A stretch of 64,000 nucleotides of DNA from Gliomastix tumulicola (Eukaryota; Ascomycota; Sordariomycetes; Hypocreales; Bionectriaceae). The first letter of the stretch is position 1. Every line of letters begins with the position of its first letter. The stretch covers positions 3,273,336 to 3,337,335 of the forward strand of contig BCHX01000006.1 of assembly GCA_001599755.1 (NCBI GenBank), written 5' to 3'. The position numbers were made by a program, and so were the translations under genes. The notes under the pieces were generated by a model. That model was not told where the DNA came from, did no database searches, and worked only from the letters and a program-made list of their open reading frames with translations. Below are positions 33,947 through 47,700 of this stretch, in pieces.

Positions 33947-36777
33947 CTAGGACAACCACGTGAAGGACTCCTTCACGTTGAAGCTAATCGAGCGTCTAGT
34001 CTTCATGTTAGCAGCAGGACCAGAAACATTAGCAGGCCAACGGCGCAGAACGTACCTGATATCCGCGCTCGACGCTCCGATGAGCACCTTGAAGGACCCT
34101 TCCTCAGCGATCCAACCCGGAACCGACTCATCGTAATACCCGACGGCGAACTTGTCCAGCACGATGTTGAGATGCCTTGTCTCTCCGGCCTCGAGGTAGA
34201 CCTTCTCGAACGCGACGAGCTCCTTCTCGGGGCGCGGGAGCCGGCTCTTATCGTCGTGAACATACACTTGCACGATCTCGGCGCCATCACGGTCCCCGAT
34301 GTTGGAGATGGCGAGCGTGATCTTGACACTGCCATCCGGGGTAAGGGTACGCGTCGAGATTTCTGGGCGGCCGTACTCGAACTCGGTGTAGGAGAGGCCG
34401 TGGCCAAAGGGGAAGAGGGGCTCGATCTTGCTGCGCTCGTAATGGCGGTATCCGATGTAGATGCCCTCGCCATAGTGCACCTTTTCGTTCTCCCCGGGCC
34501 AGTTGTGCCACGCGGGCGTATGCTCGATTCGCCTGGGAAAGGTCGCCTACCACACGATCTAGTGTCAGCTTGACTGTCACTTGCGATCAGTTTCTCTCAA
34601 AACGTACCGGTAGTTTGCCGCTGGGGCTCTTGACGCCGAAGAGAACGTCTGCCAGTGCGTTACCGGCCTCCTGTCCCTGGTACCAGCCCTGAAGGATCGC
34701 TGGGACCTTGTCTGCCCAAGGCATGTGCACTGGGCTTCCCGACTGGTTCACCACGATGGTGCGAGGATTCGCCTTGAGCACGGCCTCGATGAGCCGGTCT
34801 TGGCTCCCGTCAACGGGGAGGTCCATCGTCTGACGGTCGTATCCTTCAGACTCCCATTCGGCATCCACGCCGACTATGACGATGGCCACGTCTGCTGCTT
34901 GCGCAGTCTTCACGGCCTCCTGGACATAGTCGACGAGATCCTGCTGCTTGAAGCCGATACGGCATCCGCCGTATTTGTGCGTCATGTTGAACTTCTTCTG
35001 CTTCGATATCGGTCGCAGCTCGTTGGTCATCTCGACCTTGAGCTCGACTGCCTTGCCGGCCTCCATCTCGACATCGACGAGGTAGTCGATCGACCCGTCG
35101 AACATGGCCTCTCCTTCCTCCGTCCAGTCCCACAGGTCCAGCGCCAGCTTCCCGTCGACGTACAGCTTACCAGGGCCGACGGTCATGAAGCTGATGGTGT
35201 GCTTCCCGGTGGTTGTCGGGGTCAGATACGTCGTCGCCACCGCTGACCACTTAGGACCAACTTGTGCGAGGGGCGCTGAGTCCCAGAGGAACAAGTCCGT
35301 GTTTGTCCGTCGCTGTACCACGACGGGCGCCCCCTCGAAAGCGTCGCCCGCGTGCCATTCGATGGTGACACCGGGCTTGCCGTTTTTGTCGGTGCAGTAT
35401 TTCGACGCCACGGGCAACCATTTGTGAATATGGCACCCTTGGGCAAAGGTCACCTCCTTCTCTGCTACGCGGCGGATGCTGTCCAGCGGGATCGTGTTGT
35501 AATACGGATTCAAGCTCGCGCTTCCTCCTCCGCCGGCGATCGCCCTGTTAGCATTCGGCCCGATGACGGCCACCTTCGTCGTGCGTGGGCAGATGGGCAG
35601 GATCGAGTTCTCGTTCTTGAGCAGCGTCAGACCCTCGTGTCCGGCCGTGCGGATCAGCTGCCTCGTCGTCTCCCGGTCATCTTCCCTCTCTGGCTGTTCA
35701 GGGGACATGTCGCCGCCCTTCAGCCGCTCTACCAGCGTCAACGTATTCACCGCCGCCCGATTCACGTCGTCGACTGTGATCTCTCCGTTCTTGACGGCCT
35801 CGACCAGCTTGTCCAGACGCCACTTGGCCGAGAAGGGGAATTCGACATCGCAGCCGGCGAGCAGCGATTCGACGGTCGAGTTGATGCCGCCCCAGTCGGA
35901 TATCACGGTTCCGTCGTATCCCCATTCGCCGCGGAGGATGTCCTTGAGCGTGTGGTCGTGCATGTCGGCGTGGACGCCGTTGAGGAGGTTGTATGACGAC
36001 ATGACGGCCCACGGGTTGGCCTCGCGGATGGCGATCTCGAAGGGCTTGAGGTAGAGCTCTCTAAGCGGTCGTTCAGTGATCATGGAGTCGATTGTTATTC
36101 TGTGTGTCTCCTGCTCATTCCCGACAAAGTCTACATGGAAGATATGTCAGTCCAATTTCCAACGCAACGCATCACAAAAGAGGGGATCTCACGTTTGATG
36201 GCGGCTGCTACGCCCTTGTCCTGCAGCCCCTTGATGTACTGGGCAGCCAGCTTGCCCGTCAGCAGCGGGTCCTCGGAGAAGGACTCGAAGTTCCTGCCGC
36301 CCAGCGGATGGCGGTGCATGCACACGGTCGGCGCGAGGAGCATCTCGGCGGAGCGGGCACGCGTCTCGTCCGCGAGGTGCTGCCCGACCTCGTACAGGAG
36401 GTCCTTGTTCCACGTGGCGGCGAGCGAGATGCCGCAGGGGAAGAGGGCGGCCTTGGTGCCTCCGACGAAGACGCCGCCGCGGGCGCCATTGGGGCCGTCT
36501 GAGGTCTTGATGGCGGGGATGCCCTTCTCTGGGATGGCCTTTGTCCGCCAGAAGTCTGCTGCCGTCAGGAGGGAGACCTGATTCCAAGGTTAGCACACCG
36601 TTCCGCACGGTTTTCTCAGCGGGACATCCGCACCTTCTCCTCTAGACTGAGCGTAGACAGCTTCTGCTTCGCAACGAGTCTGGCATCGTGCACAGTCCGG
36701 CTGATCTTCTGCGCCGGGCTGGCAGGGGCCGAGAACTCGGTGTTTGGCGTCGAGCTGGTCGTAGCTGTGGTGTCCAT
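33947..36777 (-). CDS. GH3 beta-glucosidase with PA14 domain, five exons
   Basis: Exons (minus) 36777-36634, 36577-36193, 36130-34608, 34546-34056 and 33995-33947 give 863 residues; introns are 56-62 bp. All joins keep frame, including H177-FVGNEQE across intron 2 and the end ADIR-RSISFNVKESFTW across intron 4. GH3 N-terminal domain features: SDGPNGARGG, GRNFESFSEDP, KHFVGNE-like HFVGNEQE, and nucleophile Asp255 in VISDWGG. A PA14 domain is inserted in the second GH3 domain at about 425-570 (TNTDLFLWDS, LYVDGKLALDLW), as in Kluyveromyces-type beta-glucosidases, where it shapes substrate length preference. The C-terminus has the fibronectin-III-like domain (FPFGHGLSYTEFEYG onwards). There is no signal peptide, so it is probably intracellular and acts on imported cello-oligosaccharides or other beta-glucosides. 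Confidence 0.93.
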
Positions 36778-36908
36778 GGTGACTTTTTGCTTCTGAGCTC
36801 TGCGAATCCCTAGACCGTGGCACTGGGATCAGTAATAGAGCTCTCAGATATTGCAGCCCGCGGCGTGGTCCAAGGCAGCAGCTCTGGATAAAGTAAGGCT
36901 TGGGGCCA

Positions 36909-36938
36909 GGGGGGGGGGGGGGGGGGGGNNNNNNNNNN

Positions 36939-37014
<76 letters not shown>
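36909..37014. other. Poly-G run with 10-N scaffold gap (assembly artefact)
   Basis: G20 (36909-36928), ten N (36929-36938) and G76 (36939-37014). A 96-base pure G tract around a fixed 10-N gap is the mark of dark-cycle reads from two-colour sequencing joined by a scaffolder, not genomic sequence. The true sequence upstream of the GH3 promoter is therefore unknown here. Confidence 0.9.
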
Positions 37015-37015
<1 letters not shown>

Positions 37016-40000
37016 AAATAGGCACGGGGTGAGCTCTGGTTGGAGGGGCCTTGCGTGGGGGGGAGCAGCTCTCGTGATAATGCAGATAATATACGATGAC
37101 TGGTCCGAGGAGCGGTCACATGTGCGATAAGGCTGTTTTGAGGGAGTTTGACGTGCTTCCAGAAACGGGGACAGGCAGATGATCTCGGGAAGGGGGCCTT
37201 TTTATATTAATAAAAAAAAAACTAAAAAAGTACAGGGCGGTGCTTCATCAGCCTGGCCCTCAGCCCGTTCGTAGGTCTGTCAGAAACACGCCTTACCTAG
37301 TTGTACGTGTATTGAATCAGAGTCCGCCTGGCCGTTTTGCGAGGAGGCGTCTCGAGGATACGACGTTGTGCCTGCTTCCCAGTCAATGGAGGCAGGCAGG
37401 GGGGGGTCGATAATTGAGTCTGTGCGGTGCAGGTTGAAGCTGCATCGACCATGTACGACAGGCGATATTGCTCAGATAGGGAAACCGGCATGTAGACGCA
37501 CATCAATGGAAGCAGGACGCCCGGGGTGGATGCCCACGACACCAATCCCGGCCGGGCGTCCCATGTACGTACATACTCGTACATTACAGTACTACATACT
37601 TACTGTCGGGCACTTCACATGGGGGGGTAGTCGGAGATGTAACGTGCAAACGACAGCCAGCGCTAGCAGTGACTTGGCTCTGGTAGGGGTGTACTTTGCT
37701 CGGAGCTCATTGGAGACGCGAAGCCGTGAATGGGAGGGAGAAGGGGGCATTATCTCGCGGCGGATGATGGGAATTCCCCGAAGGCCATGCCAGCGCCCAT
37801 CGATGATGACGAGGAGGAACGGAGGATGCTGCCGTGTGTCTGTGCGATAGGCCACGAACGCATCCGCCCTGGTCCCTGTTCCTCCTCCTTCTCCTCGTGG
37901 CGCGACTCCGACTTGTGTCACAGTTCACTGATGGTGGGCGGGCTGTGATGATGGGATGGGATGGGGGGCAAGGGCAGTCCAACGGGACAGACCCCAATGG
38001 CTGGCTAGTGTGACTCTCCGTAGTCTGGTTCGCGAGGCAGGGCCGTTTGGGGTATCGGTATGAACGGACCGGAGCTGCGAAGACGGGGAGAGGGGCCAGA
38101 CTTGGAACTTGGCCTCTGGCAGGAGGGTCGCACAAGGGGAAAAGAAGGGGGAGGAGGTCAGATGGGATTGAACGCTGTGTGGTGGAAAATGGATAATCGA
38201 GAGACTAGCAAGATCGTCCACCGCAGGCAGAGCAACGTTGAAAGAAGCAACGGTCTGCGTATGCAGGAAAGTGGTAGTAGTCCAATTCCTTGCATGAGTG
38301 TTGCAGCGCATATACGGAGTGCGAGAAGGGAACTTTCAGTGGGGAAACAGAGAAACACGATACCGCTCACAGAGGATTTTTACTGCATGGAGTAGCGCCC
38401 GGCGATGGTCCCGTAGGGAAAATAGAGACCTCACTAAGGCTCGGGGGTTATCCCTGCTGTGGTAGAGCTCTAGCGATCTCAATAGCGGCTTTTCACAGGA
38501 GGGGACCAGGGCTGCGATATCACCAAGCAGCATCACATATACCTTCTCTTCCGTCATGACAGAGGCCTGGACGTCCCGACACCCGCAGGACCGGAGGCCG
38601 AACCGTCTCGATGATGGTTCCTAGCTGGACGTTCCCGGCGGGACGGCACCGTCGGCTTAACCTGGACTCGCCCTGCTCTGTCCCGAGTGCTGGAATTATC
38701 GCGCGGTCTGGGGCGCAGAGAACATGCAGAAAATATGTAGCTTACATGTCCTCTGCATGTGAGAGATTACATGCAACGCGATAGATGTATGTGCAGACGT
38801 AGCGCTCGCGTTGGGGCTGGTTGTCTGCCTTCCATCAATCAGTGGCTTCGCTAGCTGCTCTTCAGTATTGACCGCCTCGGGCCTTCTGCGGTGGGGGATT
38901 TCTAGAATTCTTGGAAAGATCGCCATGGGCTTGTTTTTGCTGTTCTCTCAGCCAATATTCCCACCACTGGGATCTCTTCTCAAGCGGCGATCAGCACATC
39001 AAAGACCAGCGCGTGCACATGATTGACAGCTTGCCCTGAGCAACACTATATATGAAGCATCGATTGGAGACGATGAGACACGATCGATGGCCACGCGCCT
39101 CAACGAACTGGGCTCGGTTCTCTGAGCCGGCCGCGTGGTGAGCTGGAGTCACGGTCCGAATAGCCGGCCTCCACGGGTGACACGTTCTTCGCGATGATGC
39201 AACGGTAGGGAAGCCACAATGCCGGGGATGACCCCTGAATTTTTTGGTTCGCTGGACCAAACGGAGCTTATCACGAAAACATCCGAAAGCTGGCCCGACC
39301 GCCTCACAGACGTCGTTGATCTCATCGTCGTCATCTCACCATCAATATCGTAATATCGACGGCGACAGCCAACCGAGCAAGCGCGCCAATAATAAGATCA
39401 CCTATCAACTCTATTTGGGACTTCTGATGCGTATCTTGAGTTATTATTTTTCTTTGCATCTGTTTCTGCTCAAATATTCAATACATCACAGCTCGAGGAT
39501 TTCGGTGAATCGTCCCGGCCAGAGGATCTCACCGAACAACGACAATCCCGGAAGGCGGTAACGCGTTTTTTTATGACACCTTCTCTTTGCTTGCCAGTGC
39601 TCGCGCGCGAATATCTGGCCTCAACCTGGATTCGGCACATCGTCTACGGCCCTCGGATCCTGTCCGCTACGCGCCTGCTTCTTTCTTTCTTCCCTGCAGA
39701 CACGAGGCATGCATGCATGCAATTAATTTCCTTTTTTCCCCTTGCCTGCACACCAAGAAGCAGGATGGATGGATGCCCCGACGCGGTGATGTTGGAGGGT
39801 GGCCATTCCGCGGGCCGGTTGGATGCGTTCCATCGGTGGCCCCCTGACTGCAGACATGCCTGCCAGCCAGCCAGCTGAAGGGGCCTTAGTACTTCTTTAC
39901 ACTCGCATGGCTGCTCCTTGTCATTATCAAATATTATACCACAATTGGTCATGGAATATGCCGGCAGACGAGGGTGGAGAGAGTTCATCTGTTCGAGCTC

Positions 40001-42636
40001 CATGCAGGCGAGCCCCTTCTCTCTGCAGTACGATATCTTTACCACCCGTACGTGGCCTGCTTAGCATCTTCTTTCTGCAGGGAAGCCGGCACGGTTGCAT
40101 CGAAGCACACCACGCGGAAACCCGGGTAGGAATGGCAGCCCTCCTTCAGCAGCTGTCACCTCCTTTCTGCACTTTGGGTCTTCTGCCCAGCAAAGCTCAT
40201 CCAACACGTCTCGGCACCAACGTGAGAAGAATCCCACCCTGACAGTACTACACACCAACCAGATCGAGTGGTCTCACACCGCCGCCGAGAAGCCGAGGCG
40301 AACTACCGCAAGCCGCCCGTGCCATCCTCCCTCCTTCCCGCGAGCCTAAGCTGGCCGCCGAGTCCACCCATCCTTCAAACCTGTCCTGTCCATAGCCCAA
40401 TGGCTATCGGAAAAGCAAACGACCGTGAGGCTAGCTCCACCTCACTCTCGATCCGACTGAGTCTCGACTCCACCTGTCACTGTCGTCTGGTGGCCTGGAA
40501 CCCGGGAAGGCCAGATGGATTCAGACAACGGGGTGTTGACTCCGTGTCCGGGGCCCCCAAGGTCGACTGCATGTGTTTTGAAAGGGATGGCAGGCCGCAG
40601 GTTTGGAGACCGCTTGCCCTGTCTGCTCTCCTCCTTCCCCATATTCCTCCTCCTCCGCACGTCCCTCGGACGAAAGGCGAACCGAGACGAAGGAACCATC
40701 CCGTCAAGGTGTGATCTGATAACGGGCTTGGATCACACGACCTTGTTGTGATCTGTCCATGTCCCGATCTGGACTTGAGTTGGTCCTTTTACCTAAGTCT
40801 GGCTCCTTTCGAGCCGCGGAGGCCGTGTTCCAGGTTTCTCCTTTGGGCTGGAGGGATGATAGCTCTCATCAATATTGACTCTCCCAGCAGGACAGGTGCT
40901 GACTGCCCAGACAAACCCCCATGGTCTTCGCATGCCGAGGCCGTGTAGATCCTCTTGCTATCCACTTGCCCGAGCGGAGAAGTCGTTTAAGAACTGTGCT
41001 TTTTGGCTGAATTGACTGTTGGTCAGAGATGGGACCGAGCCACATGTGATGCACATGACGATGTCTGGGGTCACGAGCATCCTAGACGGTTAAAGTAGAG
41101 TCAGCCTAAACGTGAGAGGTCTTTACGGTATTGGAGCTTTTTGATCCTATGCCATTGAGGTTTCAACACTCTTGATGTGACGCGTTCTGGACTACAGGTG
41201 AATCTGGAGCAACGTCCAGAGGAAGAAGTGGGTATGCGTGAGAGCCTACTCGTCTGATCCAGCCCGTGGCCTATTCCTCCAACAACTCCAACACAGCAAG
41301 ATTTTCTTTAGATCCTTGTCAAGATCTTGGGCCATGATTCGTGGAACATAGTGCTCCTTGAAACCATGAACGCCACCGAGTTATCAATCCGACCCATGGC
41401 TTTCTCCAACACTCCGCAAGCCCCCCCACGGTCCCCAGGTTAAGGAGTCTGGAGCAAAGACACACACCAGGACTAGTCCTAAACAAGATACGCACGCGAA
41501 GGTCTTCTTGAAAGAGACATATCAATGCCCGCCGTCTGCCATTGAGACCCGTCCCGAAATGCACGAGCGGTGAGAAGTATTGCTACGTTTCAACGATGAA
41601 GAGTTTTCGCCGCCAAGACGGGCCACAGATTCCTTCATTCTTTCTGGAACTCTGGAATGAGAAGGCGCCATCTTCATCCTTTTGGGGAGTCTGAATGATA
41701 AAACTGTAGAAAAAATGGCGACATCCCCACTTCGAGATGGGTTAGCATGTCATGTGTTCATGCAGGCTGGTCTAGATCCTCAACGACCTTGCGTTTCCCT
41801 GATCAGAGCAAGCCACAGCTCTGCTAACGTGGGGGGCGATGTCTTCCTAATTGGTGATTCTGTACAGCAGAAGGTGTCGGATACTGTTCTCGAGAAATCA
41901 ATGAAGTAATCCATTCCTCCGGTCAATGATATGGGGTCTCTGATTATCTCTTTCGTTAGAGAGCAAGTCAACGAGACAAGGAACGTCTCAAGGTTGTGAG
42001 CGAGGATGCTGGTGCCACCTGACTTCAGAGCTACCTCGTTCAATTAGGCACCTAAGGCCTGCCTGCAAAGCTAGGCTGCTTGATGGCTAAGATGAACTAT
42101 CGATCTTGAGATTTTGATGAAAGGCCTACAGTTCTGTGACCAAGTAGTTTCTCCTCTCTGAGTCTTAGCCTGAGGCACCTCTGCTCTCATCTGATTGCCT
42201 CGGCATGTTTAAATCTACTGGAGTATATTCCTAGCCTGTAGTAACGCTTGATGCAATGTTGCTACCATCGTATGTCTCGGCCCGTTATAGCAAGCCTTTT
42301 GGCTCTTCTTGACAAATTACCAGTACGTACTCGGGATGAGATTTCAGCAAAGGCCTGACGTTTTCCTCGTGTAGAAATTATGTTCGATGATCCGCTTAGC
42401 CGTTACTCTTCTTCTTCAAGCTCACTACTTGGTCGCTTTACTTCATAAACTATACCTATGAGAATAGACACCATGCCTATGAGGGTAGAGATGAGTAAGA
42501 GTGGCGAGGGATATCATTCATACTTATTGATCATGAAAATGCGCGCACTTGCAGGAAAACGGAAGAAAGAAAACACAATGGATATCCAGGAAAACCACCC
42601 ATGACTATGTCCTCGCCAGGCATCCTCAAGCGTCAG
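37015..42636. other. 5.6-kb gene-free region
   Basis: Largest gene-free stretch in the window. Many open frames of 60-160 codons are present on both strands but none has a recognisable motif, consistent splice continuation or signal peptide with matching body. Local features: A-rich run at 37207-37228, palindromic GTACGTAC near 37564-37572, GCATGCATGC at 39708-39719. GC falls from about 38 kb on. Could hold non-coding transcripts or decayed repeats; nothing can be named. Confidence 0.5.
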
Positions 42637-43545
42637 CTACTTCTCCTCCAGTTCGGAAATCAAGACCTCCAGAAGTCGAAGTTCTTCCTTTTTCCTTCTT
42701 CTCATCTTCTTCTCAGCATCAAGCGCTGATCTCTCCTTTGCAGCTCGCTTCTTCAAATCCACAAGTAGTCCTCCGTCAAGAGCAGCCCCATTATCCAAGT
42801 TATCTCTCCCGCTTCTAGAGGCGGCGATGGTTTCTCTTGATTGCTTAACGATGTCGTCCGTCAATGTAGAGAGTTCATGATTTGAAGTTGATACATCATC
42901 GGTTGGAGTGGCGGATTCGAATTCGGAGCTGGGTCGTTCTGATGATGTTTCCTCCTGCTGCCCGCGGACCAACTTGCAGTAAGATTTGACGTGACGCTGC
43001 AGATGCTCCTTGCGGCCGAAGCCCGAGCCTTTCTTTGACCGATTGCAATCTCCGTTTGGGCAGAGATACTCCATGATCGAGGCGCTTCCCCTCCCATCTC
43101 TGTGTTTCTCTCGTTCGTGGCGTTTCAGCGAGTCAGGTCTTGCAAAGATTTTGCTACACCTCGGACAGGCCAAAGGGGGTTTGTGAGTCATGGTCTCGCT
43201 GCCCGGCTTGAGCTGAAGTACTTCGCGGGAAGGTGCTGATTGTGTTGAAGGAGGCATCGTCATTGATGCTGGTCTGGATGCTGGATAGAGTTCCAAGGGG
43301 CTGATATTATCCTGACCCTGCAATTCTCGTGATTGATATTGCGATTGTGATTCGTCGTTAATGTTGAATACCGGGTCGCTTGGGGTGTAGTCCTGTGTTA
43401 GTGATTGCCATAGTGCCATGGTGTCCAGATCCTGAAATCCCAAGTCTTCCGCCGGAATGTTAATATCCTTCAGAAGAAGCGACCCAGGCAGAGTCCCATT
43501 TGAGTGACCTCAAACTTTACCTTGAAGGATATCCGAGTCGTCCAT
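42637..43545 (-). CDS. C2H2-type zinc finger protein, two exons
   Basis: Exons (minus) 43545-43521 (25 nt) and 43445-42637 give 277 residues. The 75-bp intron (GTAAAG donor, ATTAAC branch, AAG acceptor) joins MDDSDILQ to DLGFQDLDTM; a nearer AAG acceptor leaves the wrong frame. The first finger is canonical: C-PR-C-SKIFARPDSLKR-H-EREK-H (around residues 103-125). The second is a variant: LCPNGDCNRSKKG, then GRKEHLQRHVKSYC, with Cys in the last position (C2HC). The C-terminal about 60 residues are highly charged and helical (KKRAAKERSALDAEKKMRRRKKEEL), a likely coiled coil. It is probably a nuclear DNA-binding protein of unknown target. It lies 1.2 kb downstream of the NLR gene on the same strand. 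Confidence 0.85.
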
Positions 43546-44732
43546 GATAGAGTATGATGTCTATACTGCCTTGGGCGCTGTTCTGGAAGTTGCTTGTCGA
43601 TATTAGCTGTAATGGTGACCTCTGTATCTGGTTGGATTTAAAATGCCGGCGCCGACGCAGACGCGGCCGCCGAAGCGGCAGACATGTCTTTGCTTGGGCC
43701 ATTTGAACTGAAGTATGGCGTCCAGTCAAAGGATGAACGAGCGGAGTTGAATAGAGAGAGTTGCCAAGAAGTAAGGGCGAGATGGGGGAAAGGAGGTCCT
43801 TTTGTGTGCGTTGAACGGATCCTCGGCTCAGGGTGCATTTCTGCGAATGGGAAGTATGCGTGTAGAGGGTTTGAGCACTTGTAGAAGGCCAAGTGCTCAA
43901 ATATCAATGTTAGCAAAAAATTGATCGAGAAATCCAAAGATACTTCTACTTGGGGAGGGAATGGAAATACCGTGATGAATTGAAACATAATCGTACCTAG
44001 GGTGTGCAGGGAGTTTCTTTTGTAGATGGATTGATGAAAATTATATGTTGGAGGAGTTTGGACCTAGGATTGACCAAATTGTCCTTGTAACGTTCTTGGG
44101 ATGTGTCCACCAACATGGCCCAGCGACCAGCTATGTCTCGTCACAAGAGGGAAAGGCGGCTCATATAGGCCTGCCTCTCTATTTGAGGTGGACTGTGGGG
44201 TGGACTATCACTGCAATGGGGACGATGGCCAAGGCGACACCTCACGCAATGGGGTGGTGGCTGAATTATTGTTGATTGTGGCGAGGTAAAGCTAGAGTGT
44301 TCCTTTGCGATGCCATAGGCTTAACGAAGTGTGACTGTCGTGCAGATCGCTGCTGACGTAGGAACGTACGCCCGAGCGAAATAGCCAATGGAGGGGGAGC
44401 TGCGGAGACAGGCGCAGACTCGGTGACAGACGAGAGCGAATGGAAGGGAAGGGGTGGAGAGGTCAGAGACACCTCAAAAGGGGGGTGATGTTGGGGAGAG
44501 GTGGCTGAAGGTTGGGCGAAAACTGCACTTCTAGGAAAACATTTTCACGCCCTAAACACGCGACATCAGGATCTCGCTTACGTCGCAAGCGCTTGGTTGG
44601 GCCGAAAAGAAAATGCTGGTGAGCTGGTGTAGCAAAAGTAATCCTGCGATACCTTGGCTACCGGATAAGCTGGATTGAGCCGAAGTCCTGCATCCATGGT
44701 AGCGAGCGTTAGTTAATAAGTCTTGTATCCCA
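43546..44732. other. Intergenic region between NLR 3' end and zinc-finger promoter
   Basis: About 1.2 kb, AT-rich on the left, with no supported gene; short frames only. Confidence 0.5.
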
Positions 44733-47700
44733 CTAATCTGAAAGGTCTAAGGAATCCTCCCACAGCTCTCCATCGAGATCAGAAGAGGGGCCCGCGGCTG
44801 GGTGCTTATCCTCACTGGCTTGTTCATCCTTCAGTAATGGATATATGATGTTGTATATCTCGCGGTCATCCTCAAACTTGGCGTCAGAAAGAAAGTCTCG
44901 AGCACCGCGCTTCTTCAGATTCGCATTGATAGCGGGGTCTATCAGCATCTTCCTCAGGAAGTCTTTCTTGGCCCGGAACAAGAAGGTTCGCCCCTGGAAG
45001 TCTCTAAGCTTGGTGTCAACACCGGGAAGCTCGAGAAGCATCTGGACGACTTCGAGGTTCTCGCCCTCCACAGCCCAATGAAGCGGCGCAAAGCCTCGAG
45101 AATCCTGAGCGTTGAGGTTGATATCGGGGACTGAAAGAAGTGTTCTCAAGATTTCTTTGTCTCCGTTCTTGGCTGCAAGAATGAGAGGGGTTCGCCCTCG
45201 CCCATCTTCAAGATTGATGTTTTTCTTGGACTGGCTAAGAAGTGATATGACCAAGTGCTTGTAGCCGTTTTCGGCTGCGAAAAGAAGCAGAGAGTATGAT
45301 TCATAGCCCTCCTCGAATTCAAGTTCTTGGTGTAATAGATCTGGCGATGGCTGTATGTTGTAGTTATTTCTGGCTTTGGCTATAGGTGAAAGCGGACTCA
45401 AAGCTGGAACACTGTGAAGAGACAGGTTTTCTGGTTGGGAGAGGATGTTGGTAGTCTTTCCGTAGTCGGGGTGGTTCTTGGGATTATCTGGGTCAAATAT
45501 GGGATGGATGCGATACCAGCGTTTCATGGTACTCTGCTTCCAGACGTGTTTCCGAGACGAATCCATCGCGATGTAATCGGTATGATAGAAGACATGATCA
45601 TGGGCGTAGTGGAGGAACGGGAAGGCTTCCAAGACAACCACATAGAGCGGCGGTAGCGTTCGCGTGATGGTCGACACGGAGTGAGGGTATCCTCGTTCGA
45701 CCCCGGACGAGTCAACCTTCATGTAGAATTCGCAGCATCTCTTGAGGCGCTCATGACTCAACGTCTTGAATAGAACCGGGTCCGCATATGCAGGCCACAG
45801 GGAGGCAACTCCGTTGTCTCTGAGCAGAAAGTCTTGCACCGACTCGTGAATGAACTGCACAGTCTTAGAATTCGCCTGGGTCTCTGCCAGCCCTTTCGAA
45901 GAGCTGAGGATGAATCTCTCTATGTCGTCCAGTGAGATATAGTTCGGATCCCAGGGCTCTAGGGTTTCAGAGCTGGGCTCCAGGCCTGATGTCATCGCGT
46001 AGTAGAATTCCTCCCGGGCGAGTGGTCGGTGTGCGAAGAGCAACCACTGAATACAGAGGAGGAAATCGTCCATGTTATGCTGATCCTTCGTAATGATGTC
46101 CTTGAACAGCTCGCTGAGGTCCGTTGGTAACTCGTTGAGCCGCTTCTTGACGGCAAACATTCTCCCTCTCCTGAATTCTGTATTCAAGATTTGAACGACC
46201 AGGACCACCCACATGAAGATGCCCGCAGACTTGTCAAGGATACTGGTGGCGATGTCCTGTCGAGCACCGCTGGATCCCGTCCTGAGCTTGCTTTTCACAT
46301 ACTCCTCAAGATCTGCGTCGTGCCCAGGCTGATGCTCCAAAGTTAATTGGAGCTGGATAGTAGGTAGCTCGAGATGTGGGTAGTGCCGGCTTGAGAAGAA
46401 GATGAAGAACTTGCCAGACACGCGGGCAGCGGTGTCCCCGAGCCCTTCAAAGAAGAACTCTATCATGTCTTGTATCTCTTCTTGGTCGCACTCATCCAGG
46501 GCGTCGATGAAGAACACGAGAGTTCGACTTCCTAGTTTCTCCACTACTGTGGTTAGAAGCACCTGAAGGATGCCAAGATCCCACTCGCCCTCCGCCACCA
46601 TTGAGTCGATTGGTCGCTTCCGAAGTGCCTCATATTGTTGAAGCGAGTGCGTCAGAAGAACAGGGAATGCACGAATGAGCTGCCCAAGAAGCGAGCGGTA
46701 CATTCCCTCGACAGATCTTTCCAGCCTGCCCCCTCGCGCGTGGAAGAAGTAGGACATGATGGCATATTCAACTTCCGACTGGCTGCGCAGCCTGTCTCTT
46801 GTTTGGGATAGGGCATACTTGACGAGCGTCGACTTGCCAGCGCCCGGTTTCCCAGTGATCCAGAAGAAGCCTCGATGATCGTCGTATTGGTCCGGATGAA
46901 TCCAGTCCTCGTAATGCTGGTGATGGAGCAGCCATTCGCAGGTCTTTGCATGGGCTGGCTTGATAGCACCATGCCGGGTGTTCATCTTCTCGTACCCCAG
47001 AGAGTCCATGAACAGCTTCTTGCGCCGTGACTCGGGGAGTATCCTTGATCCTACTGAATTGTTAGTTGGCCAACTTTGTGAGCTGAAGCGAAAAGCTTAC
47101 TCTGGGATCCCGCTCCTTCGATCTCAGGCATCGTCAACACAAGCTCTTTGGCGTAGGCTGCGGCCACGACTGCTGCATACTTCTGCCATGCTTTGTTCTT
47201 ATGTGAATCAGCATAGTCACAAATTCCACGGACCACGAGACATCGGAGAATATCCATGAACCCAGCAGCCTCCATCTCAAAGCAGAGGACGTCGTGCTGC
47301 TCCGCCAGTTTGTCCCTGGTGATGCTGTCCTTGATGACCTGGTTGCCTGAGGCGATCGTGCCGTAATGGATACGAGGCTGTTCAGACCGCCTTTCCCTTG
47401 GTACTATCATGGACTGATCGCAAAACTCGCAGTCCAAACTAGCCTCCACATGATTATAAGTCGTCTTGAAGAGTCGATCCGGGGCGGGTGGTCTTCTGTA
47501 CTCCGGAGCCATCTTCGGGTACTTTTCCCAAACGTCCAAGAGTAGTTCCGTCATGCGACTAGCATTTAACTCGTTCCTCGCCCGAAGCTGGGACACCGTC
47601 GTCATGAGTGCCTGAGACGGCCTCTGGGGCAGACTCATAGTATGCGATTGTCCATCCGCCAATGTCTTGCCAAAGTCGTACTGGAATACCTGCGTGCTGA

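Noticed and set aside
36810..37130. Polyproline and polyglycine frames
   Set aside because: Translations of the artefactual poly-G/N tract.
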